Shown here: piece after piece, positions 10,331 through 19,526 of the stretch
Numbering within the stretch: position 1 is the first letter of the stretch
How the letters are laid out: each line of letters begins with the position of its first letter
NCBI GenBank assembly: GCA_003215635.1
Contig: QCKC01000002.1
Coordinates: 95,338-159,337 of the forward strand
DNA length: 64,000 nt
Source: Prochlorococcus sp. AG-409-J19
Lineage (GTDB): Bacteria; Cyanobacteriota; Cyanobacteriia; PCC-6307; Cyanobiaceae
Reading direction: 5' to 3'
Translations under genes and position numbers: made by a program
The notes under the pieces: generated by a model
Told to the model about the DNA's origin: nothing
Seen by the model: only the letters and a program-made list of their open reading frames with translations
The model's database searches: none

Positions 10331-11309
10331 AAAAATGTTGAAAATCTACTTCAAGATTTATTTTTTGTAGATTATTTGCCCAAAAAATATTAGGTTTCCC
10401 TGCTCTCATTATTCCAATAGCTTTGCTTAACGGGTTTATTTTTATCCATTCTTTTGCCCAAGATGGCGGCAGACTTAATACAAGTTCAAAATCTTCACCA
10501 CCGTTTAAGCACCATTCTTCCCAAAGTTTTCCAAGAGGCCATTCAGGATTTGTTGGAAGTTTGTCTCGTTCGATTAAGGCTTGACAATTACTGCTTTCAC
10601 ATAGATTTTTGATTGCTTCAAGTAGACCATCGCTGCTATCTGTGCCAGCGGCTCTCCAAGGTAGATCTTTAGGTTTTGAGGTTATTAGATTCTTTAATGA
10701 TTGCATTGGAACCGTCGGTCTTTTATGTGCTTCGATGCTTTTTGCCTTTAGTTCATTGGATAATGATGATGATTGAACGATTGTTTCTGTTTGGAGTAGT
10801 GCCAATCCAAGTCGACTGAGTCCATGTGGTCCACTAGTTACGATCCAATCTCCTGGGACCGCATTAGCACGATGTAAGCGAAGGGGCCCAAGAGTTCCTA
10901 TTGCGGTTATTGCAACTATTCGTGCTGAACCTTTTGAACAGTCTCCTCCAAGTATTTCTCCTTGAAATGGCCTGAGTGACTCCTTCATTCCTACATAGAG
11001 TTCTTCAACCCAATTCCATGGAGTTTCTGGAGGAGCTATCAAACCAATTGTCACACCAATTAGTTGATCGACCCCGCTTGCTGCAAGGTCTGAAATATTT
11101 GCTGTTATTGCTCTCCATCCCACATCTGATGGAGATGTTGTCAAACTGTCGAAATGGACACCCTCAACAAGGACATCTGTATTAATTAATAATTTCTTAC
11201 CTAGGCTATTTATTTCGGCTGTGTCATCTGAAATTTGTCCAGAGGAGACAAATCGTTTTAGGCGATTGAGGATTTCTTTTTCACCAATATCAGAAAGCGA
11301 TTCGCCCAT
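10329..11309 (-). CDS. thiL: Thiamine-monophosphate kinase
   Basis: A 326-residue enzyme that phosphorylates ThMP to the active cofactor ThDP. Visible: the N-terminal GESLSDIGEKEIL, DDTAEI, NTDVLVEGVHFD, ISDLAASG, GGDCSKGS and the late TDSSDGL and NGGEDFELVLSLP motifs of the PurM/ThiL fold. It ends at the hairpin shared with gap2 and starts 11 bases downstream of the lumenal cyclophilin gene, on the same strand. Confidence 0.94.
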   Translation of the reverse strand: MGESLSDIGEKEILNRLKRFVSSGQISDDTAEINSLGKKLLINTDVLVEGVHFDSLTTSPSDVGWRAITANISDLAASGVDQLIGVTIGLIAPPETPWNWVEELYVGMKESLRPFQGEILGGDCSKGSARIVAITAIGTLGPLRLHRANAVPGDWIVTSGPHGLSRLGLALLQTETIVQSSSLSNELKAKSIEAHKRPTVPMQSLKNLITSKPKDLPWRAAGTDSSDGLLEAIKNLCESSNCQALIERDKLPTNPEWPLGKLWEEWCLNGGEDFELVLSLPPSWAKEWIKINPLSKAIGIMRAGKPNIFWANNLQKINLEVDFQHF

Positions 11310-11320
11310 TTTATTATGAT

Positions 11321-12397
11321 TTATACATGACTTTTGAGTCGATCTTCACCATCTATAACTGTTATAGAAATAATGCGATCCTCTACACCTAAGTTATTGA
11401 GTATTTCAGATCCTTCTACTACATAGCCAAAGGCGGCGTTTCGACCGTCGATCAAATTTTTCCCTGCAGGATTAAGCTCTGCTTCATACAAAAAGAAAAA
11501 GAACTGGGAAGAACCATCATCCAGTGCTGAGCCTGAGTGTGCCCATCCCATTGTGCCCAATGTTGCGAATGGAAGAACAGGAGTTTCTGTATATAGTCCT
11601 AGTTCCTCAAAAGTTTTGTTATAAATAGTTTCTTTTTTATTTGGTAATCGTATTTCCAGAGGGACGTGACGTTCTTCTTTTGTTTCTGGATCGATATATC
11701 CTATATCTGATCCTTCAGGATCACCAGTTTGAAGAATATAAAAATCCTCAGCCCTGGCAAATGGCAAGCCATTGTAAAAACCTTTTGATGCTAAATCAAT
11801 AAATGCTCCACCTGTAAGTGGTGCATTATAGCCATCAATTATTGCAATCATTTCTCCTTTTGTTGTTTTAATAGCAACACTTGCTCTACCAAGTAATCTC
11901 GGAAGATTATCAAATTCACTAGGAATAGTATATGGGAATTCTTTTGTAAGTAAAAGAGCTTCCAAGTCGCCTATTTTTTTAAGACTTTTGCGTCTTTCGT
12001 CAATAAATCCATATTTGTTTTTTTCACTAGCGAGTTCTCCAAGATTTTCCAGGTTATCTTTTAGGGAAACTATTATTTTTTCTCCTTCCTTTCTTTTAGC
12101 GGAAGGAATTGAATCCAGAATTACATCTGTACGATTATTTATTAGGAACAAGCTTCTTGAAGCTGATTTGTTAACGGTTGACCACCGGCCTCCTCGGATG
12201 GCGTCGCTTGTGTCTTCTAATTTATGTTGTAATTCTCTTAGGTCTTTTTGTTCAATTGGTAGAGCTGATCTAAGAATTGAGTATGGATCTTTAATTGCAT
12301 TGCCTCCAGGCAATGCTGCAATTGCAGGATCGCACAAAGTCAGGCTTAATGTTGTGAGGAGCACAACGAGGGTGGAAAGAGGACGAAAAATTGCCAT
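11321..12397 (-). CDS. Lumenal cyclophilin-type peptidyl-prolyl isomerase, TLP40/CYP38-like
   Basis: 358 residues. It has an N-terminal signal peptide (hydrophobic core [15 protein letters not shown], then DPAIAA), a helical domain of about 120 residues, and a C-terminal cyclophilin barrel ([50 protein letters not shown]). The helical-plus-cyclophilin layout is that of plant CYP38/TLP40, a thylakoid-lumen factor for photosystem II assembly; the role here is inferred from that. It is transcribed divergently from efp. Confidence 0.85.
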   Translation of the reverse strand: MAIFRPLSTLVVLLTTLSLTLCDPAIAALPGGNAIKDPYSILRSALPIEQKDLRELQHKLEDTSDAIRGGRWSTVNKSASRSLFLINNRTDVILDSIPSAKRKEGEKIIVSLKDNLENLGELASEKNKYGFIDERRKSLKKIGDLEALLLTKEFPYTIPSEFDNLPRLLGRASVAIKTTKGEMIAIIDGYNAPLTGGAFIDLASKGFYNGLPFARAEDFYILQTGDPEGSDIGYIDPETKEERHVPLEIRLPNKKETIYNKTFEELGLYTETPVLPFATLGTMGWAHSGSALDDGSSQFFFFLYEAELNPAGKNLIDGRNAAFGYVVEGSEILNNLGVEDRIISITVIDGEDRLKSHV

Positions 12398-12460
12398 GCA
12401 GACGCAAATGTCTTAGGAACTCTGACACACCTCTATGATCTTTTGATTCGTTCCATAGGA

Positions 12461-13024
12461 ATGATTTCTAGTAATGACTTTCGAACTGGCACTACTATCG
12501 AGCTCGATGGAGCGGTATGGCGTGTCGTGGAATTTCTACATGTAAAGCCTGGCAAGGGTTCTGCTTTTGTAAGGACCAAGCTTAAAGCAGTTCAAACAGG
12601 GAATGTTGTGGAGAAAACCTTTCGCGCGGGTGAAATGGTTCAACAGGCTTTGCTAGATAAATTAATTCTTCAGCACACCTATATGGATTCTGGAGATTAT
12701 GTATTTATGGACATGTCTAGTTATGAAGAGACTAGATTGACTGCGGATCAAATTGGTGAAAGTCGTAAGTACCTAAAAGAAGGAATGGAGGTCAATGTGG
12801 TTTCTTGGAATGGAAAGCCTCTTGAGGTTGAATTGCCCAATTCTGTTGTTTTACAAGTCAGTGAGACAGATCCAGGTGTTAAGGGCGATACTGCAACAGG
12901 AGGGACTAAGCCTGCAATTCTTGAAACTGGAGCACAAGTAATGGTTCCACTTTTTATTTCTGTTGGTGAGAAGATCAAGGTTGACACACGTAATGACAGC
13001 TATCTAGGTAGGGAGAACTCATGA
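12461..13024 (+). CDS. efp: Elongation factor P
   Basis: About 187 residues with three beta-barrel domains. The tip loop [16 protein letters not shown] holds the lysine that contacts the P-site tRNA, and the family motif near the end is fully readable ([13 protein letters not shown]). It relieves ribosome stalling at polyproline. The ATG at 12461 is chosen; an in-frame TTG at 12443 is unlikely. Its last 4 bases overlap the start of accB. Confidence 0.96.
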   Translation: MISSNDFRTGTTIELDGAVWRVVEFLHVKPGKGSAFVRTKLKAVQTGNVVEKTFRAGEMVQQALLDKLILQHTYMDSGDYVFMDMSSYEETRLTADQIGESRKYLKEGMEVNVVSWNGKPLEVELPNSVVLQVSETDPGVKGDTATGGTKPAILETGAQVMVPLFISVGEKIKVDTRNDSYLGRENS

Positions 13025-13527
13025 CAATGCAGTTAGATAACGATCAATTACACAAATTGCTTGAGGCAATTGCTGAGAGTGATTTTCAGGAATTTAAGCT
13101 GGAGGGAGAGGATTTTCGATTGGAAGTTCGTCGGAATATTCCTTCCTCTCCTTTACCCGCCGCTCCTGGTTATACAACTGGAATTGTGGATATCCCACAA
13201 GTCCCAACCCAAGTTAAACCTGTTGAGGTGGCCTCTAGTTCTACCCCAAGTAGCCCTCCGCCCGCTGGAGCAGGCTCAAGAGCTGATTTAGTGGAAATTA
13301 CTGCTCCGATGGTTGGAACTTTTTATAGGGCTCCAGCCCCAGGAGATCCGTCATTCGTTGAATTAGGTAATCGAATAGGAGTTGGTCAGACGGTTTGTAT
13401 TTTGGAAGCGATGAAGTTGATGAATGAATTGGAATCAGAAGTTAGTGGAGAGGTTGTTGAGATTCTTGTAGAGAATGGAACACCAGTTGAATTTGGTCAA
13501 ATTCTGATGCGTGTTAAACCAGGTTGA
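13021..13527 (+). CDS. accB: Acetyl-CoA carboxylase biotin carboxyl carrier protein
   Basis: 168 residues. An N-terminal dimerising part is followed by a Pro/Ala/Ser-rich linker (residues 40-86) and the biotinyl domain with [11 protein letters not shown], where Lys132 is biotinylated. It carries CO2 for malonyl-CoA synthesis. The ATGA overlap with efp indicates translational coupling, a pairing common in cyanobacteria. Its last 14 bases overlap the convergent pdxA. Confidence 0.96.
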   Translation: MTMQLDNDQLHKLLEAIAESDFQEFKLEGEDFRLEVRRNIPSSPLPAAPGYTTGIVDIPQVPTQVKPVEVASSSTPSSPPPAGAGSRADLVEITAPMVGTFYRAPAPGDPSFVELGNRIGVGQTVCILEAMKLMNELESEVSGEVVEILVENGTPVEFGQILMRVKPG

Positions 13528-14587
13528 TATTTGTTTTTTCAGGTTTGCTTAATTCCCAAGCAGTTTTAATAGCTTCAATCATGCTTGTAGCATTTGCCTG
13601 ACCTTTCCCGGCAATATCAAAAGCAGTTCCATGGTCGGGAGAAGTCCGGACAAATGGTAGTTCTAGTGTTGTATTGACAGCTTCATTGAACGCTAGGATT
13701 TTTAATGGGATCAGAGCTTGATCGTGGTACATAGCCAAGATTCCATCTGGTGCATTGTGATTGTTCATGCCTTGCCAAGCCTTAGCTGACGAAATCCAGC
13801 ATGTATCAGGGGGTAAAGGGCCTTGAAGAGTAATGTCAGGATGTTTTTTTCTCCATTGAGCAAGAAGTGGAGTTAACCAATTGATTTCTTCTTTTCCTAG
13901 TTGTCCTTCTTCTCCTGCATGAGGATTAAGACCGGCTACAAAAAGTTTTGGATAAGGATTAAATTTTTGGCAGAAATGTAAAAGTATGTTTAATTTATGC
14001 TCAATCAGTTGAGGAGATAGTTGTTGAGAAATTGTTTTTATTGGAATGTGAGATGTTGCTAGTAAAGTATTTATTCTCCATTTGCTTAAAGGAGATATTG
14101 CCGTAAAAAGCATAGAAGCTTTTTTAATCCCTGATAACTCTGCTAATCGTTCGGTTTGACCTTGATAAGAAAAACCAGCTAAATGCCAAGCATTTTTTGA
14201 AATTGGACCGGTTACAATTGCTTTTGCTTTTCCTTCAAGAACTAACTCTGTAGCTCTTGTAAGCCAATCAAAACTTGCCTCACCGGATTGTTTGGAAGGT
14301 GAACCTTCTTGTATGATTTCTTTTACTGGAATATCTTCGATTTTTAGCTCATTTGGATTTGCTAAAGGAAATACACCTCTTGCAATGAGTTTCTTATAAC
14401 TCATCTCTAATGTAGCTTTACATCCAACAATTAGTGGATTAATTAATTGCGTAATTTTTTTTGTTGCCAGTGCTTTTAAAATAACCTCACTTCCAATTCC
14501 TGCAGGATCACCAAGAGTAATAACTATCTGTTCATGTTCTTTCAAAGTATTTGTCATTATTTGATAGTTATTGGAATTGTTTTTCAT
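13514..14587 (-). CDS. pdxA: 4-hydroxythreonine-4-phosphate dehydrogenase
   Basis: A 357-residue enzyme of pyridoxal phosphate synthesis. It shows ITLGDPAGIGSEV near the start, TGPISKNAW, metal-binding histidines in LNPHAGEEG and MYHDQALIPLK, and FVRTSPDHGTAFDIAGKG at the end. The ATG at 14587 gives a 10-residue extension before a second Met at 14557, which may be the true start. Confidence 0.93.
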   Translation of the reverse strand: MKNNSNNYQIMTNTLKEHEQIVITLGDPAGIGSEVILKALATKKITQLINPLIVGCKATLEMSYKKLIARGVFPLANPNELKIEDIPVKEIIQEGSPSKQSGEASFDWLTRATELVLEGKAKAIVTGPISKNAWHLAGFSYQGQTERLAELSGIKKASMLFTAISPLSKWRINTLLATSHIPIKTISQQLSPQLIEHKLNILLHFCQKFNPYPKLFVAGLNPHAGEEGQLGKEEINWLTPLLAQWRKKHPDITLQGPLPPDTCWISSAKAWQGMNNHNAPDGILAMYHDQALIPLKILAFNEAVNTTLELPFVRTSPDHGTAFDIAGKGQANATSMIEAIKTAWELSKPEKTNINLV

Positions 14588-14749
14588 TAGTTTCTTTCTT
14601 GTGCTTGTGAAAGGTTTGAAATTAATCTAGTTGATAGATCTTTAATAAAGGATTTTGTGATTTTTTTGGTTATGAAAGAGTTTTGAAAAAGTTCTGCAAT
14701 AGGTTCAGGGTTATTCTCTACATTCTACATAGGGAAAGAGAATTAATGG
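14588..14749. other. Gap between pdxA and the SDR gene
   Basis: 162 AT-rich bases between two reverse-strand genes. I see no RNA gene and no convincing ORF. It probably holds the pdxA promoter. Confidence 0.5.
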
Positions 14750-15643
14750 TTATTTATAGTTCATTAAACAATCTTTTAACCCTGAACGATAATCAGGATG
14801 AATTAGTTTATATTTCAAAACTTCGCAAAGCATTTTATTGCTGATTCTGCGATTTTCTTGCCAAAAAGATAATGCCATAGGGCTCATGTTTTGAGAGGCT
14901 AGTTCGAATTGTTCTATTGGGGGCATAGGAATTCCTAGAAGTTCAGCAGCAAAGCTTTGTACTTCTTTATTTGCGGTTGGCATGTTGTCAGCAAAATTTA
15001 TGATCTTTGGTTTTTCCCCTTGATTAGCCAGATTGATTAGGTGCAGTAATGCACCTGCAATATCGTCTACATGAATTCTTGAAAAGACTTGTCCAGGCTT
15101 ATCAATGATTCTTCCTTTCCCGCTTTTGATTGCAGTCAAAGCCGATCTTCCAGGTCCATAGATACCAGGCAGGCGAATAATTTGTACTGGCAGTCCTGAA
15201 GATTGCCAGGCTTTTTCACAATTTAATCTTCTTTTGCTCCGTGGTTGGGTTGGATTGGGAGGATCTTCTTCTGATACCCATTTACCTTTTGTGTCGCCAT
15301 ATACTCCTGTGGTTGATAAATAGCCCACCCATTGCAATGGAAGATCTTGAAGCTCTTCCATGAGATTCATTAGAACAGGATCCCCGCCATTCGGATCAGG
15401 AGGGATACAGCTGAGTATGTGCGTTGCATTTTTTAGAAAGTATTTAGAGGGTATCTCTTTTGTCAGACTGTTAAAAACACAGTCTGCTCCAGGTTTTTTA
15501 ATTTCTCGTCGAGTGCATACAACGTTTCCTCCCTGTGCTCTTATTAGGGCTGCAACATGTTGACCACTGAATCCTCCTCCAAAGATAAGCAGCTTGGAAC
15601 CTTTCGGTAATCCCAGAGAACGGTTGACAAGATCTTTGAGCAT
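14750..15643 (-). CDS. NAD(P)-dependent SDR/epimerase family protein (YeeZ-like)
   Basis: 297 residues. A Rossmann motif (LLIFGGGFSGQHVAAL) lies near residue 20. YLSTTGVYGDTKGKWVSEE matches atypical SDRs, and RLPGIYGPGRSAL and SRIHVDDIAGALLHL match the NAD-dependent epimerase family. The closest general type is YeeZ, an atypical extended SDR without a settled substrate. The classical YxxxK pair is not clear. Confidence 0.75.
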   Translation of the reverse strand: MLKDLVNRSLGLPKGSKLLIFGGGFSGQHVAALIRAQGGNVVCTRREIKKPGADCVFNSLTKEIPSKYFLKNATHILSCIPPDPNGGDPVLMNLMEELQDLPLQWVGYLSTTGVYGDTKGKWVSEEDPPNPTQPRSKRRLNCEKAWQSSGLPVQIIRLPGIYGPGRSALTAIKSGKGRIIDKPGQVFSRIHVDDIAGALLHLINLANQGEKPKIINFADNMPTANKEVQSFAAELLGIPMPPIEQFELASQNMSPMALSFWQENRRISNKMLCEVLKYKLIHPDYRSGLKDCLMNYK

Positions 15644-15675
15644 GAGTACAAATGTATTAGTGAATAGTTTTTCTC

Positions 15676-15897
15676 ATGACTGCATCTGTTTTTAGAGAAT
15701 CAGTATTACCGAAATACATGTTGCGGCGAAGGCAAGCTGTTCGGACACATCTTTCATTCCCTTTTGGAGTCAATGTTCATCTTTTATTATCTGTTGGATT
15801 TTTGATTTGTGGATTTTGTTTTGCTCCTGAAATGCCTGAGCAACAGGCGTCTATTTGTGAAAAGAATAATTCTGTAATGGCGTGTCAGGTTTTCTGA
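15676..15897 (+). CDS. Small conserved membrane or exported protein
   Basis: 73 residues from the ATG at 15676, or 59 if it starts at the ATG at 15718. One hydrophobic segment (HLLLSVGFLICGFCF) is followed by a short Cys-containing tail ending in ACQVF. I recognise no named family. The segment-plus-tail layout fits a small secreted or membrane-anchored cyanobacterial protein. It is divergent from the SDR gene and ends just before the HNH gene on the other strand. Confidence 0.55.
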   Translation: MTASVFRESVLPKYMLRRRQAVRTHLSFPFGVNVHLLLSVGFLICGFCFAPEMPEQQASICEKNNSVMACQVF

Positions 15898-15901
15898 ATT
15901 C

Positions 15902-16318
15902 TTATGCTGCTTGAAATCCCCATTCTTGATCGTCTTTTCCGTTTGATTGCTTGATAGAAGGCTTTGCTTCACTATCAGGGTTTGCCCATTCAAGAAGTCT
16001 AATAGCCAATCGCAAATCTCCATTCATCCATGCGCGGAGGGCCATTGCCCTTCTAGGATCATAAAAAGTTTGTTTTCTGTACCAGTGAAATGCTTCTGCA
16101 TTTGATTTGTCTCCATTACAAGCAAGGCATGCTGGTACGCAGTTTTTAGTAATACTTAACCCACCTTTACTCATAGGCAGAATATGATCAATTGATTCGG
16201 AAGGTTTTCCACAATATATACAATTTTTATTTGTGAAATTATGAAGAGATTGTCTCCATCTTCGGACACGTAGTTTGGGACAGAAATCTTCTAAGAAAAC
16301 CGCATCCCTGCTATGCAT
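15902..16318 (-). CDS. HNH endonuclease family protein
   Basis: 138 residues. The HNH core is complete: CIYC (Cys33, Cys36), ESIDHILPMSKGG with His45 in the catalytic position, then NCVPACLACNGDKS with the second zinc Cys pair and the closing Asn. A short C-terminal helix region (FYDPRRAMALRAWMNGDLRLAIRLL) follows. It is predicted to cut DNA. It lies head-to-head with the HARP-like SNF2 helicase gene, discussed in the findings. Confidence 0.88.
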   Translation of the reverse strand: MHSRDAVFLEDFCPKLRVRRWRQSLHNFTNKNCIYCGKPSESIDHILPMSKGGLSITKNCVPACLACNGDKSNAEAFHWYRKQTFYDPRRAMALRAWMNGDLRLAIRLLEWANPDSEAKPSIKQSNGKDDQEWGFQAA

Positions 16319-16457
16319 CAGCGCTCTTCGATTGATTGCATTCTGCCTTAGATTAATTCATAGTCAATGTATTGAAGATTACAGAATCCAAAAATGACAG
16401 TTCTTTTTTGCTGAAGATCCATATGATTTATTTTTTTTAAAAAATCTTGTAAATTGA
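16319..16457. other. Intergenic region between HNH nuclease and helicase
   Basis: About 139 AT-rich bases between the HNH start and the stop codon (16455) that closes the helicase frame upstream. Only very short ORFs are present. It should hold the promoters of both divergent genes. Confidence 0.5.
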
Positions 16458-16724
16458 AGTTCATTCAGTAAATTAGGAGTTGATTCCTTTTTTGACGTTA
16501 GTTTTTCTTCCCCTCAACGATGTTCTTTAGGCCTTACAGCATCTGGTCTGATTAAGGTTTCCTTCCCATTTGATGCTGTTACTCAAGCGCAATTACGTAA
16601 AATAAAACCAAAAGGAAAATATTTAGGTTCACATACAGGTTGGGAGTTTCCTTTAACAGCAGCACATTATTTAAAAGAACAATTTGGCAATCGTTTTTTC
16701 ATTGAAGAAGATTTAGCTAATTGG
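16458..16724 (+). other. In-frame coding extension upstream of the helicase ATG (HARP-like)
   Basis: The helicase frame is open back to a TGA at 16455. The translated stretch is protein-like (LIKVSFPFDAVTQAQLRKI, then GWEFPLTAAHYLKEQFG). It resembles the HARP module of SMARCAL1-type helicases (F-x-FPYD ... L ... W-x-FPL). It contains no in-frame ATG, GTG or TTG. Candidate starts are CTG at 16548 or ATT at 16551. Alternatively an indel separates it from the TTG at 16492; an AGGAG lies at 16475-16479. Confidence 0.6.
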
Positions 16725-18050
16725 ATGAGGTGGTTGGAACAACCTTTGCCTCCTATTCCTAGCCATCATTTGCTTGTAAAGAGGGCAGATCTTTATAAAG
16801 CTTTAGCAGATGGAAGAAAACCAATGCCTCATCAACGTTATGGGGCGCGATGGCTATTAGCTAGGCGAGGGGCATTATTGGCCGATGATATGGGCTTAGG
16901 TAAAACTTTGACAGTCTTGTTAGCTGCTCGTGGCTTTGCTCGGTCTTCTAATGTCAGGATCATAGTTATTGCTCCAATAGGTCTTCATTCCCATTGGCTT
17001 AAAGAAGCTATTGCGTTGAATGTTCCAATAGAATTAGAAAGTTGGGCTTCATTGCCCAAAGATTTACCAGATTGTGGAACACTTCTAATAGTTGATGAGG
17101 CTCATTTTGCGCAATCTTTAAAAGCGAAGAGAACAAAATCCTTATTGCGTTTAGCTCGTCACCCTCGCCTAAGAGCAATTTGGATGTTGTCAGGTACTCC
17201 TATTAAAAATGGAAGGCCAATTCAGCTTTATCCTTTATTAGCTGCTCTTGGTCACCCACTTACAGAAGATCAAGAACAATATGAAAAGTATTTTTGTAAT
17301 GCTCATTGGGGAGAAAGATCCGGTAAAAAAATTTGGAATGTTGAAGGTGCAAGTAATCTGCTGGAATTACATAGATTGATTATTCCTTTGATTCTAAAAA
17401 GAAATAAGAAAAAGATTTTGGGATTGCCACCTAAAGTTCGTAGATATTATCCAATTGCTTTGGATTCCTCGGCGAGAAGAGGATTTAACCATAGACTTTC
17501 TTTGGTTATTGATCATTATCGTGATCGTGTTAAACGCGGTTTGGTTAATTCGGAAGCGGAGTCTCTAGCTGTATTAAATTCTCTTCGTCAGATTTCAGCT
17601 GAGTTTAAATTATGCAAAGTAAAATTAATCTTGTTGGATTTACTCGCAAAAGGTCATTCAGTAGTTGTCTTTAGTAGCTTTGTGCAACCACTTTTGCTTT
17701 TGAATCAAAAGTTTGAAGGAGAATTATTAACTGGTAAGCAATCTTTATTAGAACGGGAAAAAGCAGTTAATAAATTTCAAAATGGAGATTCTTCTTTGTT
17801 ATTAAGCACTTTTGCTGCTGGTGGTTTAGGCTATACATTACATAGGGCAAGACATGTCATTTTAATAGAAAGACCTTGGACTCCAGGTGAAGTTGAACAA
17901 GCTGAGGATAGATGCCATAGATTAGGTATGGCTGGTGAACTTACCTGTCATTGGCCTCAGCTAGGTTTAGTTGATGAACTAGTAGACAGCCTTTTAGATA
18001 GTAAAACTAAGTTGATAGATATTATTATAGGAAATAAAAACTCACAATAG
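16725..18050 (+). CDS. SNF2/SWI2-family helicase, HARP-like
   Basis: 441 residues from the first canonical ATG; the real protein is probably longer (see the upstream extension). Motifs: MPHQRYGARWLL, Walker A DDMGLGKT (residues 54-61), DEAH (124-127), LSGTPIKNG, and in the C-terminal half VVFSSFVQPLLLL, STFAAGGLGYTLHRA and QAEDRCHRLG (motif VI). This is a compact DNA translocase of the SNF2 class, close in layout to SMARCAL1 and ZRANB3. Predicted to act on DNA forks or branched DNA; the role is inference. Confidence 0.85.
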   Translation: MRWLEQPLPPIPSHHLLVKRADLYKALADGRKPMPHQRYGARWLLARRGALLADDMGLGKTLTVLLAARGFARSSNVRIIVIAPIGLHSHWLKEAIALNVPIELESWASLPKDLPDCGTLLIVDEAHFAQSLKAKRTKSLLRLARHPRLRAIWMLSGTPIKNGRPIQLYPLLAALGHPLTEDQEQYEKYFCNAHWGERSGKKIWNVEGASNLLELHRLIIPLILKRNKKKILGLPPKVRRYYPIALDSSARRGFNHRLSLVIDHYRDRVKRGLVNSEAESLAVLNSLRQISAEFKLCKVKLILLDLLAKGHSVVVFSSFVQPLLLLNQKFEGELLTGKQSLLEREKAVNKFQNGDSSLLLSTFAAGGLGYTLHRARHVILIERPWTPGEVEQAEDRCHRLGMAGELTCHWPQLGLVDELVDSLLDSKTKLIDIIIGNKNSQ

Positions 18051-18125
18051 GAGCTTTGATTTTATATTGGATCTTAATAAACTATAGAAGTTTCTATTAT
18101 TAGTTTAGGGTAGTTGAATTGTGAT

Positions 18126-18503
18126 TTAGAAGCTATAACGATTGTCCTCATTATTTGTATTGTTCATTTCGCGTTTTGTTTCTGAAGAGTCAAATAAATC
18201 TCCAAGATATTTCCCGCAATCTGGGAAATTGTCGGGATTTTGGACAACTGATTCCACAATTAGGACAGCTCCATGTTCTGGAGATGTTTTGAAAATCCCA
18301 TTAGATTGTCGTTTTATTAGCGCATAGGTGGCTTTCCAGCTCACTTCATGAGGGTTTCGATTCTCCCTCATATAACAATATACTTGAGCTGCTTTGTTTC
18401 CTGCTTCTCGGAGATTAGCTTTTACTGGCAATGGAAATACAGTCATTCCTATGAGACTTATTAGGCTAATCCATAGGGGCATTTCAGATTTGCTGACATT
18501 CAT
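18126..18503 (-). CDS. Conserved hypothetical exported protein
   Basis: About 125 residues from the ATG at 18503; a TTG at 18530 would add nine. A hydrophobic segment (LWISLISLIGMTVF) ends in PVKA, a likely signal-peptidase site. The mature part has two Cys residues (VYCYM and FPDCGKYL) that could form a disulfide. No family recognised. It converges on the helicase gene. Confidence 0.6.
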   Translation of the reverse strand: MNVSKSEMPLWISLISLIGMTVFPLPVKANLREAGNKAAQVYCYMRENRNPHEVSWKATYALIKRQSNGIFKTSPEHGAVLIVESVVQNPDNFPDCGKYLGDLFDSSETKREMNNTNNEDNRYSF

Positions 18504-18563
18504 AATTCCAATAGAAAAGTGTTTTTTCAAAATATCTATTTCTTTGTTTCTGTCCAGATCAAA

Positions 18564-19079
18564 TTATGGATTTGCTGGTCCTAAGAGATTTATAAATTTC
18601 ACTAATAACGGTAAAACTACTAGAACAGTAATTAAACGTACGGCATGTAGAGCAGCTACTGCTGCACCAACGCCAAGTTCTTCTCCTACTAAGCTCATAC
18701 CGCTTATGCCACCGGGTGCAGCACCAAGTAAAGCCACAACTGGATCAATTCCTAGCAATCGACTACTCCATAGGCCAATAACAATTCCGGTCATTACAAG
18801 TGTCATCGTGATTAAGATCGCAGGTCTCCAAAGGCTTTGCAATTGATCGACAGCATCTTTTGTTATGCCTGTTCCTATGACTGTGCCAATTCCGATTTGA
18901 AGAGCAATTCGAGTTCCTGATGGCCATTCTGCGATATCAAGCTGACCTGTCATGCTTGCTAAGCCAGCACCAATTAAGGCTCCTGCAATTGGAGCACCTG
19001 GAATACCTGTCAAAGCAAAAAGGAGTCCTGTTGTGATTCCCGCAATCATGTAAATCAATATGGTTACAAGAGGATGCAT
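18564..19079 (-). CDS. AbrB-family membrane protein, single repeat
   Basis: 171 residues with about five hydrophobic segments and the GIPGAPIAGALIGAG signature of the membrane AbrB family (AbrB duplication domain; not the DNA-binding AbrB). Full-length members carry two such repeats in about 350 residues; here only one is present. A second motif GAAPGGISGMSLVGEELG is the conserved end of the repeat. Function is not established; transport is a guess. Confidence 0.75.
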   Translation of the reverse strand: MHPLVTILIYMIAGITTGLLFALTGIPGAPIAGALIGAGLASMTGQLDIAEWPSGTRIALQIGIGTVIGTGITKDAVDQLQSLWRPAILITMTLVMTGIVIGLWSSRLLGIDPVVALLGAAPGGISGMSLVGEELGVGAAVAALHAVRLITVLVVLPLLVKFINLLGPANP

Positions 19080-19195
19080 AAATAAATAACTGATGGGATT
19101 TTAGTCTGATAGAAGATTTTATTTTTAAGCACTTTTCATAAAGACTTGAGTACTTCTTCTTGATGTGTTGTTATCAGTCAAAATGCTTTGCACTC

Positions 19196-19483
19196 ATGAC
19201 GTCATCATCATCATCATGTTCCTTCCGGATTACTAGAACTGCTGAAGATCTTGCTCAGACTTTGAATGCTCTTTCACAACGTTTGGTCAGGCTTGAGCAA
19301 CGTCAGGAGGCACTTGAGTTGTATTTTTCTCAGATACAAAAAGATCCGCCTGCAGAAGAAATTGCCATGCTTGATGGAGTGGATGAATTATTGAAGGAGT
19401 GTCAACTTTTGCTTGATGGTTCTGGTGAGATGGATCAAGTAGATCAGGATTGGTCTGAAAATCAAGAAACACTTGCGGCATGA
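19196..19483 (+). CDS. Small coiled-coil conserved protein
   Basis: About 95 residues from the ATG at 19196. A Ser-rich start (five TCA codons in a row) is followed by a helix with heptad spacing (AQTLNALSQRLVRLEQRQEALELYF). The end is acidic. No named family. The next gene begins 43 bases after its stop, so the two small proteins may be co-transcribed. Confidence 0.6.
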   Translation: MTSSSSSCSFRITRTAEDLAQTLNALSQRLVRLEQRQEALELYFSQIQKDPPAEEIAMLDGVDELLKECQLLLDGSGEMDQVDQDWSENQETLAA

Positions 19484-19526
19484 AAGTTCACTTGGATGTA
19501 AAACTAAAGAAAAGGTAAAGGCAATC

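Noticed and set aside
15787..16023. Reverse-strand ORF across the end of the HNH gene and the small membrane protein
   Set aside because: It lies in a different frame over two better-supported genes.
18086..18115. Inverted repeat after the helicase gene as a terminator
   Set aside because: Stem is AT-only and interrupted, with no T-run; not convincing.
19202..19216. (TCA)5 run, a possible simple repeat
   Set aside because: It simply encodes Ser-rich codons at the start of a small protein; too short to count as a notable repeat.
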